A stretch of DNA of 64,000 nt from Mastacembelus armatus (taxonomy: Eukaryota; Chordata; Actinopteri; Synbranchiformes; Mastacembelidae): contig NC_046653.1 in NCBI RefSeq assembly GCF_900324485.2, forward strand, positions 24,673,147-24,737,146, written 5' to 3'. The first letter of the stretch is position 1, and every line of letters starts with the position of its first letter. Below, piece by piece: positions 49,472-60,393 of the stretch. The notes beneath the pieces are model-generated. The model did no database searches and was not told the origin of the DNA. It saw nothing but the letters and a program-made list of their open reading frames with translations. The translations under genes were made by a program, and so were the position numbers.

Positions 49472-49565
49472 AACGCAAAATTTATTTTGTCCGATTACTC
49501 GAGTAATTGCTGAAATATTTGGTAGAGTACTCGACTCCAAAAATGATCGATAGCTGCAGCCCTAT
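49472..49565 (-). mobile_element. hAT-like element end fragment
   Basis: On the minus strand begins TAGGGCTGCAGCTATCGATC, resembling the CAGGGCTGCAACTAACGAT terminal motif common to fish hAT elements, followed by a GAGTCGAGTACTC stretch. Only one end is present. Confidence 0.5.
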
Positions 49566-50494
49566 TTGACTTGCTTTGAGACCTGACCTCATTACTCCTT
49601 TTGTTACTTCTTAATGATGACCAGCTACCCACAGAACAGGTAGTACTGCAAGTTTATAAATCACTGGCATGGGGCAGAAATGCATTTCTAATCTCACTGA
49701 TAAAAAAAATCCAGCAAGGCCTGTAGTCCAGCTGAGGCTGAAGTAAGAACCAAACTTTGTAAAGTTGCTATTAGCTCTGATGCTCCACACAGATGTGATC
49801 AACTTCCTCAAGATCTTAAATGTGTAACTCTAGACACTTTCAGATCTAAAATGAAAACTCCTGTTTCCGCAACTAATCTAAGCTAATCTTGAAAGCTGAG
49901 CTTTCAGTTTATCCTTGTCTGAGACCAGGCTGTACATGTTTCAGACAGACATTGATGTTTTGAGTGAGTGGTCTGTGAAGCAACTAAAGCTATTCTCAAT
50001 TTAACAGGCTGTGCTTTTATCAATTTCGAGAAAGTTGATGACCAGACGCGCTTCAGGGAGGACACACACTAGACTAGTTTGTGGATCAGAAGTGTATCTA
50101 GAGTCACCCATTAAATCCTAATGACTCCCATCTGTGCTCACTTCCATTGTTCAGCTCATGAGCACATTCAAGCTAGGTGTGAAGTAGGGCTGGGCATCTT
50201 TAAAGATGTCATGATATGATACATAACTCGATACACTGTGGTGTATGGTATGAAAGGATGCGATTTGAGTCAGTTTGATTCGATACAATATGATATAATT
50301 ATATAATGCCATATATTGCAATTCTTCAATTATTCTTCGTCATCTGTTTTGTAGAGGTTGATTAGACATACAAACTCCGTCTCCCACACCGGTTGCCAGT
50401 TCTGGGTTTTCATAGGCTTGACTTCCATTCAGTTTACCAGTAAATGTATGGTCCATCCTTCACCTATGGTCATTGGGTATTGACTAAAACAGTG
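49566..50494. other. Intergenic flank between receptors 5 and 6
   Basis: Non-coding; from about 49590 homologous to 39300-40236. The composite insertion in the receptor 5 upstream flank ends just before this homology resumes. Confidence 0.55.
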
Positions 50495-50735
50495 AGACCA
50501 AGATTACATGGAGACATAATGAGTTTCCTCTATAAAGAGACTGGACTCCTTAGCCTTAGTAATCGAGTCAGGAATTCAAACTAGAATCAGAGTAGAGCTG
50601 ATGCTGTTTTACTGGGCGTTTTTCAGGCATATCCAACTAATAGGAAGCATCAGTATAGACCCATAGTATAATAAAAGACTGTGTATCTCATCTAGTCTGA
50701 TAACACTTTGGGGTACCCCAGAAGGAGCATTCGCA
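50495..50735 (+). mobile_element. Old LINE remnant with uninterrupted insertion site
   Basis: Contains AGACCAAGATT followed directly by ACATGGAGACATAATG, the empty-site version of the LINE insertion at 40248. Beyond it is the same decayed C-terminal RT remnant as at 18366 and 41187, here with deletions. Confidence 0.6.
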
Positions 50736-50805
50736 GGACAGTGTGGCTGCACTTTTGACAACCTTTTAGTTAAAGATTTATGCATTCATATTTGGCTACA
50801 TATAT

Positions 50806-50925
50806 ACATATATGTAAATGTGTATATATGTATATATGTGATCAAAGGGTCGGGGGTTCAAATCCCGACCAGGGCATCACCAGTGTCAGCCCTTAGGCAA
50901 GGTCCTTAATGCTACTACTCATAGA
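50806..50925 (+). mobile_element. tRNA-derived SINE-like segment after a TA-rich run
   Basis: A TATATG-rich run is followed by a B-box GGTTCAAATCC (50855-50865) inside a GGTCGGG/CCCGACC stem, then AGGGCATCACCAGTGT and CCCTTAGGCAAGGTCCTTAA, a sequence type common in fish tRNA-derived SINEs. It is cut short where the next LINE begins. Confidence 0.55.
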
Positions 50926-52275
50926 AATACTGGAGTCATACCGGCTCGGACGTCGCCTGGGTCAACAAGGTCCGCGACCACAACAACCTCCCTGAACAGG
51001 AACCAGTAACCATCACAACGGCAGATATCCGAGAAAGGGTCTCAAACATGAAGAACTGGACAGCACCGGGACCTGACATGATCCACACCTACTGGCTAAA
51101 GAAGCTAACTGCCCTCCATGAGCGCCTGGCAGCTCTAATGAACCAGCTGCTAATGGATGGGACTCACCCAGAATGGCTGGCTGAAGGCAGGACAGTCCTG
51201 ATCCTGAAGGACCCCCAAAAAGGAGCAGTCCCATCCAACTACCGTCCAATAACCTGCCTCTGCACAACATGGAAGCTCCTGTCGGGCATCATAGCGGCTA
51301 AGATGAGTAGGCACATGGCTCAATACATGAGCGGGGCCCAGAAAGCAATGGGTAAGGACACCAAGGGAGCAAAACATCAACTACTGGTGGATAAAGCGGT
51401 CGCTCGAGACTGTAAGACCAGGCAGACCAACCTGTGCACCGCCTGGATCGACTACAAGAAAGCCTACGACTCAATGCCTCACACATGTATCCTGGAATGC
51501 CTGGAGCTGTACAACATCAATAGGACCCTAAGAACCTTCATAAGGAACTCAATGGGACTGTGGAAAACAACCCTAGTAGCCAATCTCAAACCGATAGCAC
51601 AAGTCTCCATCAAGTGCGGCGTCTACCAAGGTCTACCACACCAGGTAGGACCCCAGGTGCAGGCTGTGCAAAGATGCCCCTGAGACAACCCAGCACATAA
51701 CAGCAGATTGTAAGATGCTAGCAGGCAGAGCGTACATGGAACGCCATAACCAGGTGGCCGGCATAGTGTACAGGAATATCTGTGCCAAGTATGGGCTGGA
51801 GGTCCCGAGGTCAAAATGGGACACACCTCCAAAGGTGAGGGAGAATGACCGAGCTAAGATCCTGTGGGACTTCCAGATACAGACCGACAAACAGGTGATG
51901 GCTAACCAACCGGACATAGTAGTGGTGGACAAACAGCAGAAGAAAGCCGTAGGGGTAGATGTAGCGATTCCAAGTGACAGCAACATCAGAAAGAAGGAAC
52001 ATGAGAAGCTGGAGAAATACCAAGGGCTTAAAGAAGAGCTAGAAAAGATGTGGAAGGTGAAGGCAACAGTGGTCCCCGTGGTAATCGGCACCCTCGGGGC
52101 TGTGACCCCCAAACTGGGAGAGTGGCTCCAACAGATCTCAGGAACAACATCAGAGATCTCAGTCCAGAAGAGCGCAGTGCTAGGAACAGCTAAGATACTG
52201 CGAAGAACCCTCAAACTCCCAGGCCCAGGACCCGAGATTGAGGAAGACACACACACACACCACCCATAGGGGTGA
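50926..52275 (+). mobile_element. R4/Rex6-like LINE, RT core deleted, endonuclease present
   Basis: 5'-truncated non-LTR element of the restriction-like-endonuclease type. A first open stretch (MKNWTAPGPD at 51048 to 51683) covers the N-terminal RT motifs: SNYRPITCL, and AWIDYKKAYDSMPH with the first catalytic Asp. It then jumps from KCGVYQG directly to a CRLCKDAPETTQHI-type CCHC segment in another frame, so the YxDD catalytic core and thumb are missing. A second open stretch (51715-52269) carries the C-terminal endonuclease: QPDIVVVDKQQKKAVGVDVA and PSDSNIRKKEHEKLEKYQ, with PD...D...K-type spacing. It ends in (AC)n. The element cannot retrotranspose by itself. Confidence 0.85.
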
Positions 52276-52285
52276 GAAGGGAAAT

Positions 52286-52316
52286 TTTTTATATATATTT
52301 ATAATATTTTATATAA

Positions 52317-52351
<35 letters not shown>
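52286..52351. repeat. (TA)n-rich microsatellite
   Basis: TA-rich run after the R4 LINE; the TA-targeting Tc1 element has inserted at its edge. Confidence 0.85.
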
Positions 52352-52353
<2 letters not shown>

Positions 52354-53519
52354 GTGGGTATGGAAAGTATTCAGACCCCTTTAAATTTTTCACTCTTTGT
52401 GTCATTGCAGCCATTTTCCAAAATCAAAAAAGTTCATTTTATTTCTCATTAATGTACACTCAGCACCCCATCTTGACAGAAAAAACCAGAAATGTAGAAA
52501 TTTTTGCAAATTTATTAAAAAATAAAAACTGAAATATCACATGGTCATAAGTATTCAGACCCTGTGCTCAGTATTGAGTAGAAGCACCCTTTTGAGCTAA
52601 TGCAGCCATTAGTCTTCTTGGGAATGATGCAACAGGTTTTTCACACCTGGATTTGGGGATCCTCTGCCATTCTTCCTTGCAGATCCTCTCCAGTTCTGTC
52701 AGGTTGGATGGTGAACGTTGGTGGACAGCCATTTTCAGGTCTCTCCAGAGATGCTCAATTGGGTTTAGGTCAGGGCTCTGGCTGGGCCAGTCAAGAACGG
52801 TCACAGAGTTGTTCCGAAGCCACTCCTTTGTTATTTTAGCTGTGTGCTTAGGGTCATTGTCCTGTTGAAAGGTGAACCTTTCAAACTTTATGCTGGCTTT
52901 CATGTGTCTTGCACTGAGGAGAGGCTTCTGTCCGGCCACTCTGCCATAAAGCCCCGACTGGTGGAGGGCTGCAGTGATAGTTGACTTTGTGGAACTTTCT
53001 ACCATCTCCCTACTGCATCTCTGGAGCTCAGCCACAGTGATCTTTGGGTTCTTCATTACCTCTCTCACCAAGGCTCTTCTCCCACGATTGCTCAGTTTGG
53101 CTGGACAGCCAGGTCTAGAAAGAGTTCTGGTCGTCCCAAACTTTTTCCATTTGAGGATTATGGAGGCCACTGTGCTCTTAGGAACCTTGAGTGCTGCAGA
53201 AATTCTTTTGTAACCTTGTCCAGATCTGTGCCTTGCCACAATTCTGTCTCTGAGCTCTTTGGGCAGTTCCTTCGACCTCATGATTCTCATTTGCTCTGAC
53301 ATGCACTGTGAGCTGTATAGACAGGTGTGTGCCTTTCCTAATCAAGTCCAGTCAGTTTAATTAAACACAGCTGGACTCCAATGAAGGTGCAGAACCATCT
53401 GATGGGATGCTGAGTGTACATTAATGAGAAATAAAATGAACTTTTTTGATCTTGGCAAATGGCTGCAATGACACAAAGTGAAAATTTTAAAGGGGTCTGA
53501 ATACTTTCCGTACCCAATG
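52352..53519 (-). mobile_element. Tc1/mariner element with internally deleted transposase
   Basis: 1168 bases with inverted ends (CAGTGGGTATGGAAAGTATT at left; at right the reverse complement reads CATTGGGTACGG). TA follows on the right (53520-53521). The minus strand carries one open frame of 244 residues at 52568-53302. It has helix-turn-helix regions (LPKELRDRIVARHRSGQGYK, then TRTLSRPGCPAKLS), then an abrupt join FERFTFQQDNDPKHTAK, then DWPSQSPDLNPIEHLW. About 100 residues normally present between these parts, including the WSDETK first catalytic Asp, are missing with the frame kept. The second Asp and the terminal Glu region remain, so it should bind DNA but not cut. Confidence 0.92.
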
Positions 53520-54383
53520 TAATATGTAGTGTATCCTCACTGTATAAATGAGGCACATTGTTGACTGTTGAGCCAATTATCCTGCTGGATTGTCTCTCCA
53601 ACCTGCTTCAACCACTTCCTTCTCACGTTTGATACATGAAGAGAGGGTAGAGGAATTACAGTCTTTATTTTTTAGTGTCTACCAACTTGTAAAGTGGTAG
53701 CCAACGATAAGGTTAGGCTGTTCCCTTAGTTGGGTGATGACATTAGTCATTTTGGGTGTTCTAGTTTCATTATTACGATACTGCAATACATTTTTATTTT
53801 ATACGCAGTTCATTTATTTGGTTATTTTGTGAAAACACAAAAACCAATGCTACACATCAACAGCTTGGGTGCAGGCAGTTTTTTCTTACTGCATTACAGA
53901 GCTACTCAATTGTTAAGCTACAAATATACTGGATTGATATGAATGAATTTGAATGTACTTTATGTACACTGTCCAAATATATTATCGAAGAAAATACAAG
54001 TGTTGGACTAGGACTCTGTATCAGCAGATACTCAACATTTAAAATTTCAATGATATAATATTTCAATATTATAACCTTAATCAGGACATCGTTACTTATT
54101 TTAATTTCTTAGATTATGAAAAGGCAGAAGCCAGGAAAAACACAACAATAATAAAGAAATTGGTGAGAGCAAAATGGTCATAAATAAGGCATAAGTAGCA
54201 AATATGTATAGATATGGGATAAGTAACAATCCTTATCTAAGATTAAGTTGAACAACATAGTTTACTCAAATACACTGATTATATACTGCGCACAGGGAGA
54301 TAAAAGCTTTTCATTTTTACTTCTTTAGTTTTGAACTAAGCAAACCATTCTGGCGAACAAATGTTATTTCACCCACAGTCTTT
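53520..54383. repeat. TAAR 3'-flank module of receptor 6
   Basis: Non-coding; after the insertions the homology to the other 3' flanks resumes (CTGCTGGATTGTCTCTCC near 53580, TCTACCAACTTGTAAAG near 53680). Confidence 0.65.
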
Positions 54384-55606
54384 CTATAGTACGCTGGCCT
54401 CACAAGATCCAGGCTGCAGAATCTCAATAGTGACAATGAGTTTAACAGCTTTTCTAAACCAGGGATAAAACAGTGCATAGATCAGAGGGTTCAGACAGGA
54501 GTTAGAAAAGAACACATAAAGCACAAAGGAGGCAGATGAGCCATTCAGTGCAGTGTCTCCTGCAAGAGACACACAGTAATATGGGCAGAAAGACATTAAA
54601 AATACAGCTACAACAACACCAATAGTCCTGGCTGCCTTCAGCTCAGATTTTGTTGTGTGAGTCACTGAACGCTGCAGTGTGACAGCTGTAATGTGAGAGC
54701 GCATGGCCCGAGCCTGAGACACAGCCACAACAAACACTCTCATATACAGAACTATGATGACAGTAACTGGAGCAATAAAGGTCACAACCAGGTCAACAAT
54801 TCCTGCAATATAGCTAATGACAAACACACACTGTCCATAGCAGGAGTTATATCTGCCTGGTTCAGTCAGATCATCCTTAAAATAGAGACTGTTGTAGAAA
54901 ACAGATCCAAGCCAACACAGACAAACACAAAGTTTCACTCTTCTCTCAGTGACTCTTGTGGGGTAATGCAGAGGGTCACAAATAGCCACATAACGGTCAA
55001 CTGATATCAGAACCATGTTTCCTACTGAGGTAGCACTAATGATGAAAGATACATATTTATATAGAGAACACATGAGATCACCAAGAAACCAGCAGCCTGT
55101 TTGTCGGAGGGTTTCTCCGGGCATCAGTACGAGGCCCACGAGAAAGTCTGAGACAGCCAGAGAGAGGAGGAGGGTGTTAGTGTTTGTGTGGAGCTGCCTG
55201 GAGGAAAAGAGAAAAGTGTCATTAACCAACAAGTTGTGTTCATGAACCGTGATTTTTGGTGTCAAATATCAGTCAGACATTTGTGTTTCATTGTGCACAA
55301 ACAGTCAACAAGGCAGAATAGAAGTCTAGTGTGTCAACATGAGCCATGATTTAGTAAAAGCCTAAAGACAGTTCTTGTAAATGTACAGCAGCTGTTCACA
55401 TTTTAAGACAGAAATCATAGAGAAGTGAATCTGTGCCTGAAGTGAGAGATTGAGATGATGATGAGCAGGTTCAGAGCCACAGTGAGCACAGAGACAGAGA
55501 ACAGCACAATGTGAAGGAACAAAACATCAGATCCTGGAAATGTGGGCTTCCTGCAGGAGGTGTTCAGTTGTGGAAAGCAAAGCTCTGCTCCATCCTCAAC
55601 CTCCAT
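54384..55606 (-). CDS. taar: TAAR receptor 6 (TAAR13c-like, clade III), two exons
   Basis: Exon 1 is 55437-55606 and exon 2 is 54384-55197, giving 327 residues. The intron is only 239 bases because a ~130-base segment present in the other introns is missing just upstream of the acceptor region; GC donor and AG acceptor are kept. An in-frame Met lies upstream at 55675, but the conserved MEVEDGAEL start at 55606 is preferred because the other copies are not open further upstream. Ser at 3.32, Asp at 5.42 (IAGIVDLVV), Phe at 6.48 within FLMSFCPYY, Phe at 7.43. The fingerprint NSCLNPLIYALFYPWF is canonical. No inactivating change seen. Its upstream flank ends abruptly at 55890 where a Tc1 fragment begins. 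Confidence 0.95.
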
Positions 55607-55833
55607 CTTCAGAGCCCTGCAGAGAGCTGCAGCTTTGTGAACAAAACTGACTCGAATAACTGATTTATCTCTCACCTTTTCTTAGTTCGTCCCCTCCTCT
55701 TTGTGTCAGTTGCTGCTAGTCTCTGGGTCTCTGAGGTCCCTCCTCCCTGTGTTTTTGTTTTTTTTTTTTTTCGGTTTGTTCTTCATGTATCCCCACTTCC
55801 ACCTCCAGTTAGTGCATAAGGACCAGAACTAGC

Positions 55834-55850
55834 TTTGTGCATTTTCCATT
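55834..55850 (-). promoter_or_regulatory. Conserved block upstream of receptor 6
   Basis: Reads AATGGAAAATGCACAAA in gene orientation, about 230 bases 5' of the ATG. Confidence 0.4.
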
Positions 55851-55890
55851 CATAAAGTAAACACTCTGAAAGTTTCAGCCTGTTATCCGC

Positions 55891-56460
55891 TTGTATAACA
55901 GTATAAATTTGCTGTCCCCTCAAAATAGCTCAACACAGCCATTATTGTCTAAACCAATGGAAAAAAAAGTGAGAACACCCCTAAGTGAAAATATCCAAAT
56001 TGGGCCCAAAATGTCAATATTTTGTGTGACTGCCATTATTTTCCAGCACTGCCATAACCCCCTTGGGCATGGAGTTTAGTAGAGCTTCACAGGTTGCCAC
56101 TGGAATCCTCTTCCACTCCTCCATGATGACATCACAGAGCTTGTGGATGATAGAGACCTTGCACTCCTCCACCTTCCGTTTGAGGATGCCCCACAGATGC
56201 TCAATAGGGTTTAGGTCTGGAGACATGCTTGGCCAGTCCATCACCTTTACCCTCAGCTTCTTTAGCAAGGCAGTGGTCATATTGGAGGTGTATTTGGGGT
56301 CGTTATCATGCTGGAATACTGCCCTGTTGCCCAGTCTCCAAAGGGAGGGGATCATGCTCTGCTTCAGTAGGTCACAGTACATGTTGGCATTCATGGTTCC
56401 CTCAAATGAACTGTAGCTTCCCAGTGCCGGCAGCCCTCATGCAGCCCCAGGGGTGACACT
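55891..56460 (-). mobile_element. Tc1 fragment, C-terminal transposase, no terminal repeats
   Basis: Minus strand reads a Tc1 transposase C-terminus at 56014-56394: AVFQHDNDPKYTSNM with the second catalytic Asp, DWPSMSPDLNPIEHLW with the Glu region, ending NNGSHTKY. The left end starts inside the element and abuts the receptor 6 upstream flank. Near-identical to 60508-61075. Confidence 0.85.
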
Positions 56461-57192
56461 TCAGGAAGAAAATTGGATAAAATCCTCTACCTCAGCCTAA
56501 AACTTTGATTAGAAACCTGTGCAGTTTAATTGTCAGGTTGGGTGATTTGCCTCTTTAATGTGAGGCAGAGCTGGACTCCTGTACTGGAGTACTAAAGTAA
56601 CTTTAGGAAATACAATGTGAGCTTTCACTTGTTGCAGCTATAACTTGACTTTTGTGAGGAGTCCTAGTTACATTTTGTTCTGGTTAACTAGTTAGTTCAT
56701 GTTGTGGCCTGTCACAGGAGAAGCACATTACTGATTGAGTCATTTCTGCTGCTGCATTTACAATTCCTACATACTTCACCCACCCACATCTCATTTGTGC
56801 AATATATGGAGCACATTGTAAAGTGCATTGAGATGATTGTATTGGGATTTGGTGCTGTACAAATAAATTGCATTGAATAGAAAATATGAAGTTTAGTTTT
56901 TAGTTTCTACCAACTTGTGAAACTGCTCATGTTTGTGTGACAAATATTTGTTTTTCCATCATATTTTATTTTCTTAAAACATGAAATAGCAGTTCCAGAG
57001 AAAATTAATACAATCATATAAAAACAAATGACAACAAAATTATTTTAGTCATTATTTGCAATCCCTACCTAAAACTGAATGCAGTCATTTAGTATGCAGC
57101 ACTGGTCATATACTGTATACAGAGAGAGAGAGAGAGTTGAGGACTTTCACTTCACTTCACTTTTTGGAAATCCTATTGCACTTACAGTCTCT
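56461..57192. repeat. TAAR 3'-flank module of receptor 7
   Basis: Non-coding flank nearly identical to 61080-61806. Contains the shared TCTACCAACTTGTGAAACTG near 56906 and an (AG)n run at 57120-57136. Confidence 0.75.
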
Positions 57193-58542
57193 CTACAGTA
57201 TGTTGGCCTCACAAGACCCAGGTTGCAAAATCTGAAGAGTGATAATAAGTTTAACAGTTTTTCTAAACCAGGGATAAAACAAGGCATAGATCAGAGGGTT
57301 CAGACAGGAGTTAAAGTAGAACAGATAGGTTGCGTAAGATGAGAATAAACCATTGACCAAGTTCTCCCCTGCAAGAGACAAACAGTAACATGGGAGGAAA
57401 CATATCAAAAACACAGCTACTAGAACACCAAGAGTCCTGGCTGCTTTCAGCTCAGATTTTGTTGTTACAGTCACTGAACGCTGCAGTGTGACAGCTGTAA
57501 TATGAGAGCGCATGGCCCGAGCCTGAGACACAGCCACAACAAACACTCTCATATACAGAACAATGATGACAGTAACTGGAGCAATAAAAGTTACAACAAC
57601 ATCCACAGCTCCTATGATGTCATCAATGAAAATCACACACTGTCCATAGCAGGAGTTATATTTGCCTGGTTCTGACAGTTCATCCTTAAAAAAGAGAATG
57701 TTGTAGAAAGCAGAACCGAGCCAGCACAGACAAACACAGAGTTTCACTCTTCTCTCAGTGACTCTGGTGGGGTAATGCAGAGGGTCACAAATAGCCACAT
57801 AACGGTCAGCTGATATGAAAATAATGTTTCCCACTGAGGTGGAGGAAATGATGTAGGACACATATTTAAGCAGAGTACATGTGAAATCACCAAGAGACCA
57901 GCAGCCTGTTTGTCGAAGGATTTCTCCAGGCATCGGCACAAGGCCCACGAGAAAGTCTGAGACAGCCAGAGAGAGGAGAAGGGTGTTAGTGTTTGTGTGG
58001 AGCTGCCTGGAGGAAAAGAGACAAGAGTCATTAACCAACAAGTTGTGTTCAGTATCTCTGAATGTTTCCTGATCTGTCACATCTGTAGTCACCATATGGT
58101 TAAATGTAGACTATTAAAACTACTTGGTTGAGTTCAGTGGATAGAAACCAGTGCTGATTATTTGTAGTAGACAGGATATGAACTGTGGTTTCTGGTGCCA
58201 AATATCAGTCAGACATTTGTGTTTCATTGTGCACAAACAGTCAACAAGGCAGAATAGAAGTCTAGTGTGTCAACATGAACCATGATTTAGTAAAAGCCTA
58301 AAGACAGTTCTTGTAAATGTACAGCAGCTGTTCACATTTTAAGACAGAAATCATAGAGAAGTGAATCTGTGCCTGAAATGAGAGATTGAGATGATGATGA
58401 GCAGGTTCAGAGCCACAGTGAGCACAGAGACAAAGTACAGCATCATGTGAAGGAACAAAGCATCAGATCCTGGAAATGTGGGCTTCCTGCAGGAGGTGTT
58501 GAGTTGTGGAAAGCAGAGCTCTGCTCCATCCTCAACTTCCAT
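57193..58542 (-). CDS. taar: TAAR receptor 7 (TAAR13c-like, clade III), two exons
   Basis: Exon 1 is 58373-58542 and exon 2 is 57193-58006, giving 327 residues; intron 366 bases, GC donor and AG acceptor. Near-twin of receptor 8 except in exon 1 (PGSDALFLHMMLYFVS) and at the start of TM5, where it reads FIDDIIGAVDVVVTFIAP. Ser at 3.32, Asp at 5.42, Phe at 6.48 (CFLPCYC) and Tyr at 7.43. Fingerprint NSCLNPLIYALFYPWF intact. Extracellular loop 3 reads ENLVNGLFSSYAT, unlike other subgroups. No inactivating change seen. It shares a duplicated unit with receptor 8 at an offset of 4614 bases. Confidence 0.95.
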
Positions 58543-58764
58543 CTTCAGAGTCCTGCAGAGAGCTGCAGCTTTGTGAACAAAACTGACTCATATAACTGAT
58601 TTACCTCTCACCTTTTCTTAGTTCATCCCCTCCTCTTTGTTTCAGCGTCTGCTGGTCTCTGAGGTCCCTCCTTCCTCCCTGTGTGTTTGTATTTTTACTC
58701 TGTCCTTCACATATCTCCCCTTCCACCTCCTGGTGGTACATGCTGGTGTTAAAGGACCAAAATC

Positions 58765-58784
58765 TTTGTGCATTTTCCATTTCC
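58765..58784 (-). promoter_or_regulatory. Conserved block upstream of receptor 7
   Basis: Reads GGAAATGGAAAATGCACAAA in gene orientation, about 223 bases 5' of the ATG. Confidence 0.4.
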
Positions 58785-58952
58785 ATAGTAACACACTCCA
58801 GTACTATTATGAAAAGATTAGCAGTCTTCAGCAGTGGCAGCACAACCTAGTTTTCTATAAAGGTTTGACTTTACGGTTGTAATGAGTACTTAAGTAAATT
58901 GAGGAATTCGATTACAAAAATCCTCGAAGCAAATTCTTTGCGTCTTTAAGGT

Positions 58953-58977
58953 GATATGAAAATAATGTTTCCCACTG
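58953..58977. other. 25-base shard of TAAR exon 2 in intergenic DNA
   Basis: The stretch from GATATGAAAATAATG to TTTCCCACTG is identical to part of the TM3-coding exon of receptors 7 and 8 (57812 onward). It lies between two copies of CGTCTTTAA (58941 and 58988), the second of which is the target site of the piggyBac element. Confidence 0.6.
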
Positions 58978-58996
58978 TTTCCCACTACGTCTTTAA

Positions 58997-60250
58997 CCCT
59001 ATGGGGTCGACGCACGCGCCGGCGCGTTTTGACGCATCTTTTTCTGCTAAGGCCGAAACAAACTTAAATTATTCCGTCAGTTCTGATCGTACAGATAAAA
59101 GAAGTATATCATTCAAATCTGTAAAGGGTCTAGTTTTAGTGGTATACCATCATAATAACAACAAAACGTTGTGCTTTTTTTAAATAAAGAAAGCCGACAG
59201 GGTGCGCTCTCGGACTTTTCTGTCTCTGCCATTTCTCTTCACAGACGCGTAAATAAAACAACCTAAATCTCAGCGAATACTTGGCCCATAAAAATAAGAA
59301 TTATATGGCTAGAAAGCTTGAAATGTTTTCTTTTGAGTGAAACAATTCAAGTCAAAAACAAATCATCACTTTTTATTTAATCCGTATGAACATAAGGAGA
59401 AGTCCGTTTTTTCCTGTCTCACCTCATTACAGGTAATGCGGTCCCGCCTTGTACACTGTCCACTGTTCACATGTAAATAATCTCAGGTGAACCAGGTAAA
59501 TATGTGCACACCCTCGAGAAATGACACAAAATATCAAACTTCATCATAGAATTTACTCACTTTTTCTGCGTGTTTGGATGATGGCGCGTTACGCACGTGA
59601 AGAAGCGCTCCTTACATTCCTCACAGAGACAAATAGTTTAGCTTGTCCTCAGAATAAAAACACAGATTTTAACTCAAATGAGGATCGTTTGGCTCCTCAT
59701 TGTGTTGTATTGTACAGCACTAATCCGTCCCATCTACATTGACTGAAAGGCTCATTATGCGCGCCTTTGTCTGGTCGTTCAGTGCGTCTTTTGTGTTCTC
59801 AGGTAAATCACATGACTATTCATCCTCATACACACCCTCTTGCATATGGCCTTTCTGGACAAAAAGTGTCTTAGAAAATTTAAATCAGTGTATTGTTTAC
59901 TGTGAATGTGTGAACAAGATGACATTCACAGCACTCTGAAGTAAACACTTTAGCCTACAACATGCAGGTCTCCAAAGTCTTGTGAACCAATGTTCTGTTT
60001 GTGTTTTATGGTCTTATTTCAGTGAGTAAAAAATTGTAGTTTTTCACTAACCATGCATAAACACTTTTTTCTCAAAAACACAATCATGTATAAATTTGCT
60101 TCTCACATATTATTGTAGCCAATTTTGTGCTGATTACAGTGTTATCAGACTTTAGACATTAATATGTTTAAAAGACACTGAAAAAAGCACAAATGTCAGG
60201 ACATGTCAAAATTTGTCCAGGCCCCAAAAACCCCCTCAGACCCCAGAGGG
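58997..60250. mobile_element. Non-autonomous piggyBac-type element, copy 2
   Basis: 1254 bases with inverted ends CCCTATGGGGTC and, at the right, the reverse complement of CCCTCTGGGGTC. TTAA is present on both sides (58993-58996 and 60251-60254). Related to 19097-20221 along most of its length, plus a ~130-base segment (about 59894-60027) absent from copy 1. The plus strand reads MARYAREEALLTFLTE from about 59581, comparable to copy 1. No complete transposase. Confidence 0.85.
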
Positions 60251-60393
60251 TTAAGGTGTGCATAGCCACTCTGACATATCCATAAATAAAAAATGAATGC
60301 TCTTATCTGTTGGATTGCACCCTCCAGTTCAAATTTCTCTTCAACAAAGTATGTTTGCAGCTTGGTATTTTCCACCAACCAGAACAGCAGCTA

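Noticed and set aside
55607-55675. Upstream Met at 55675 as start of receptor 6
   Set aside because: The extension is open only in this copy; MEVEDGAEL is conserved across nearly all copies.
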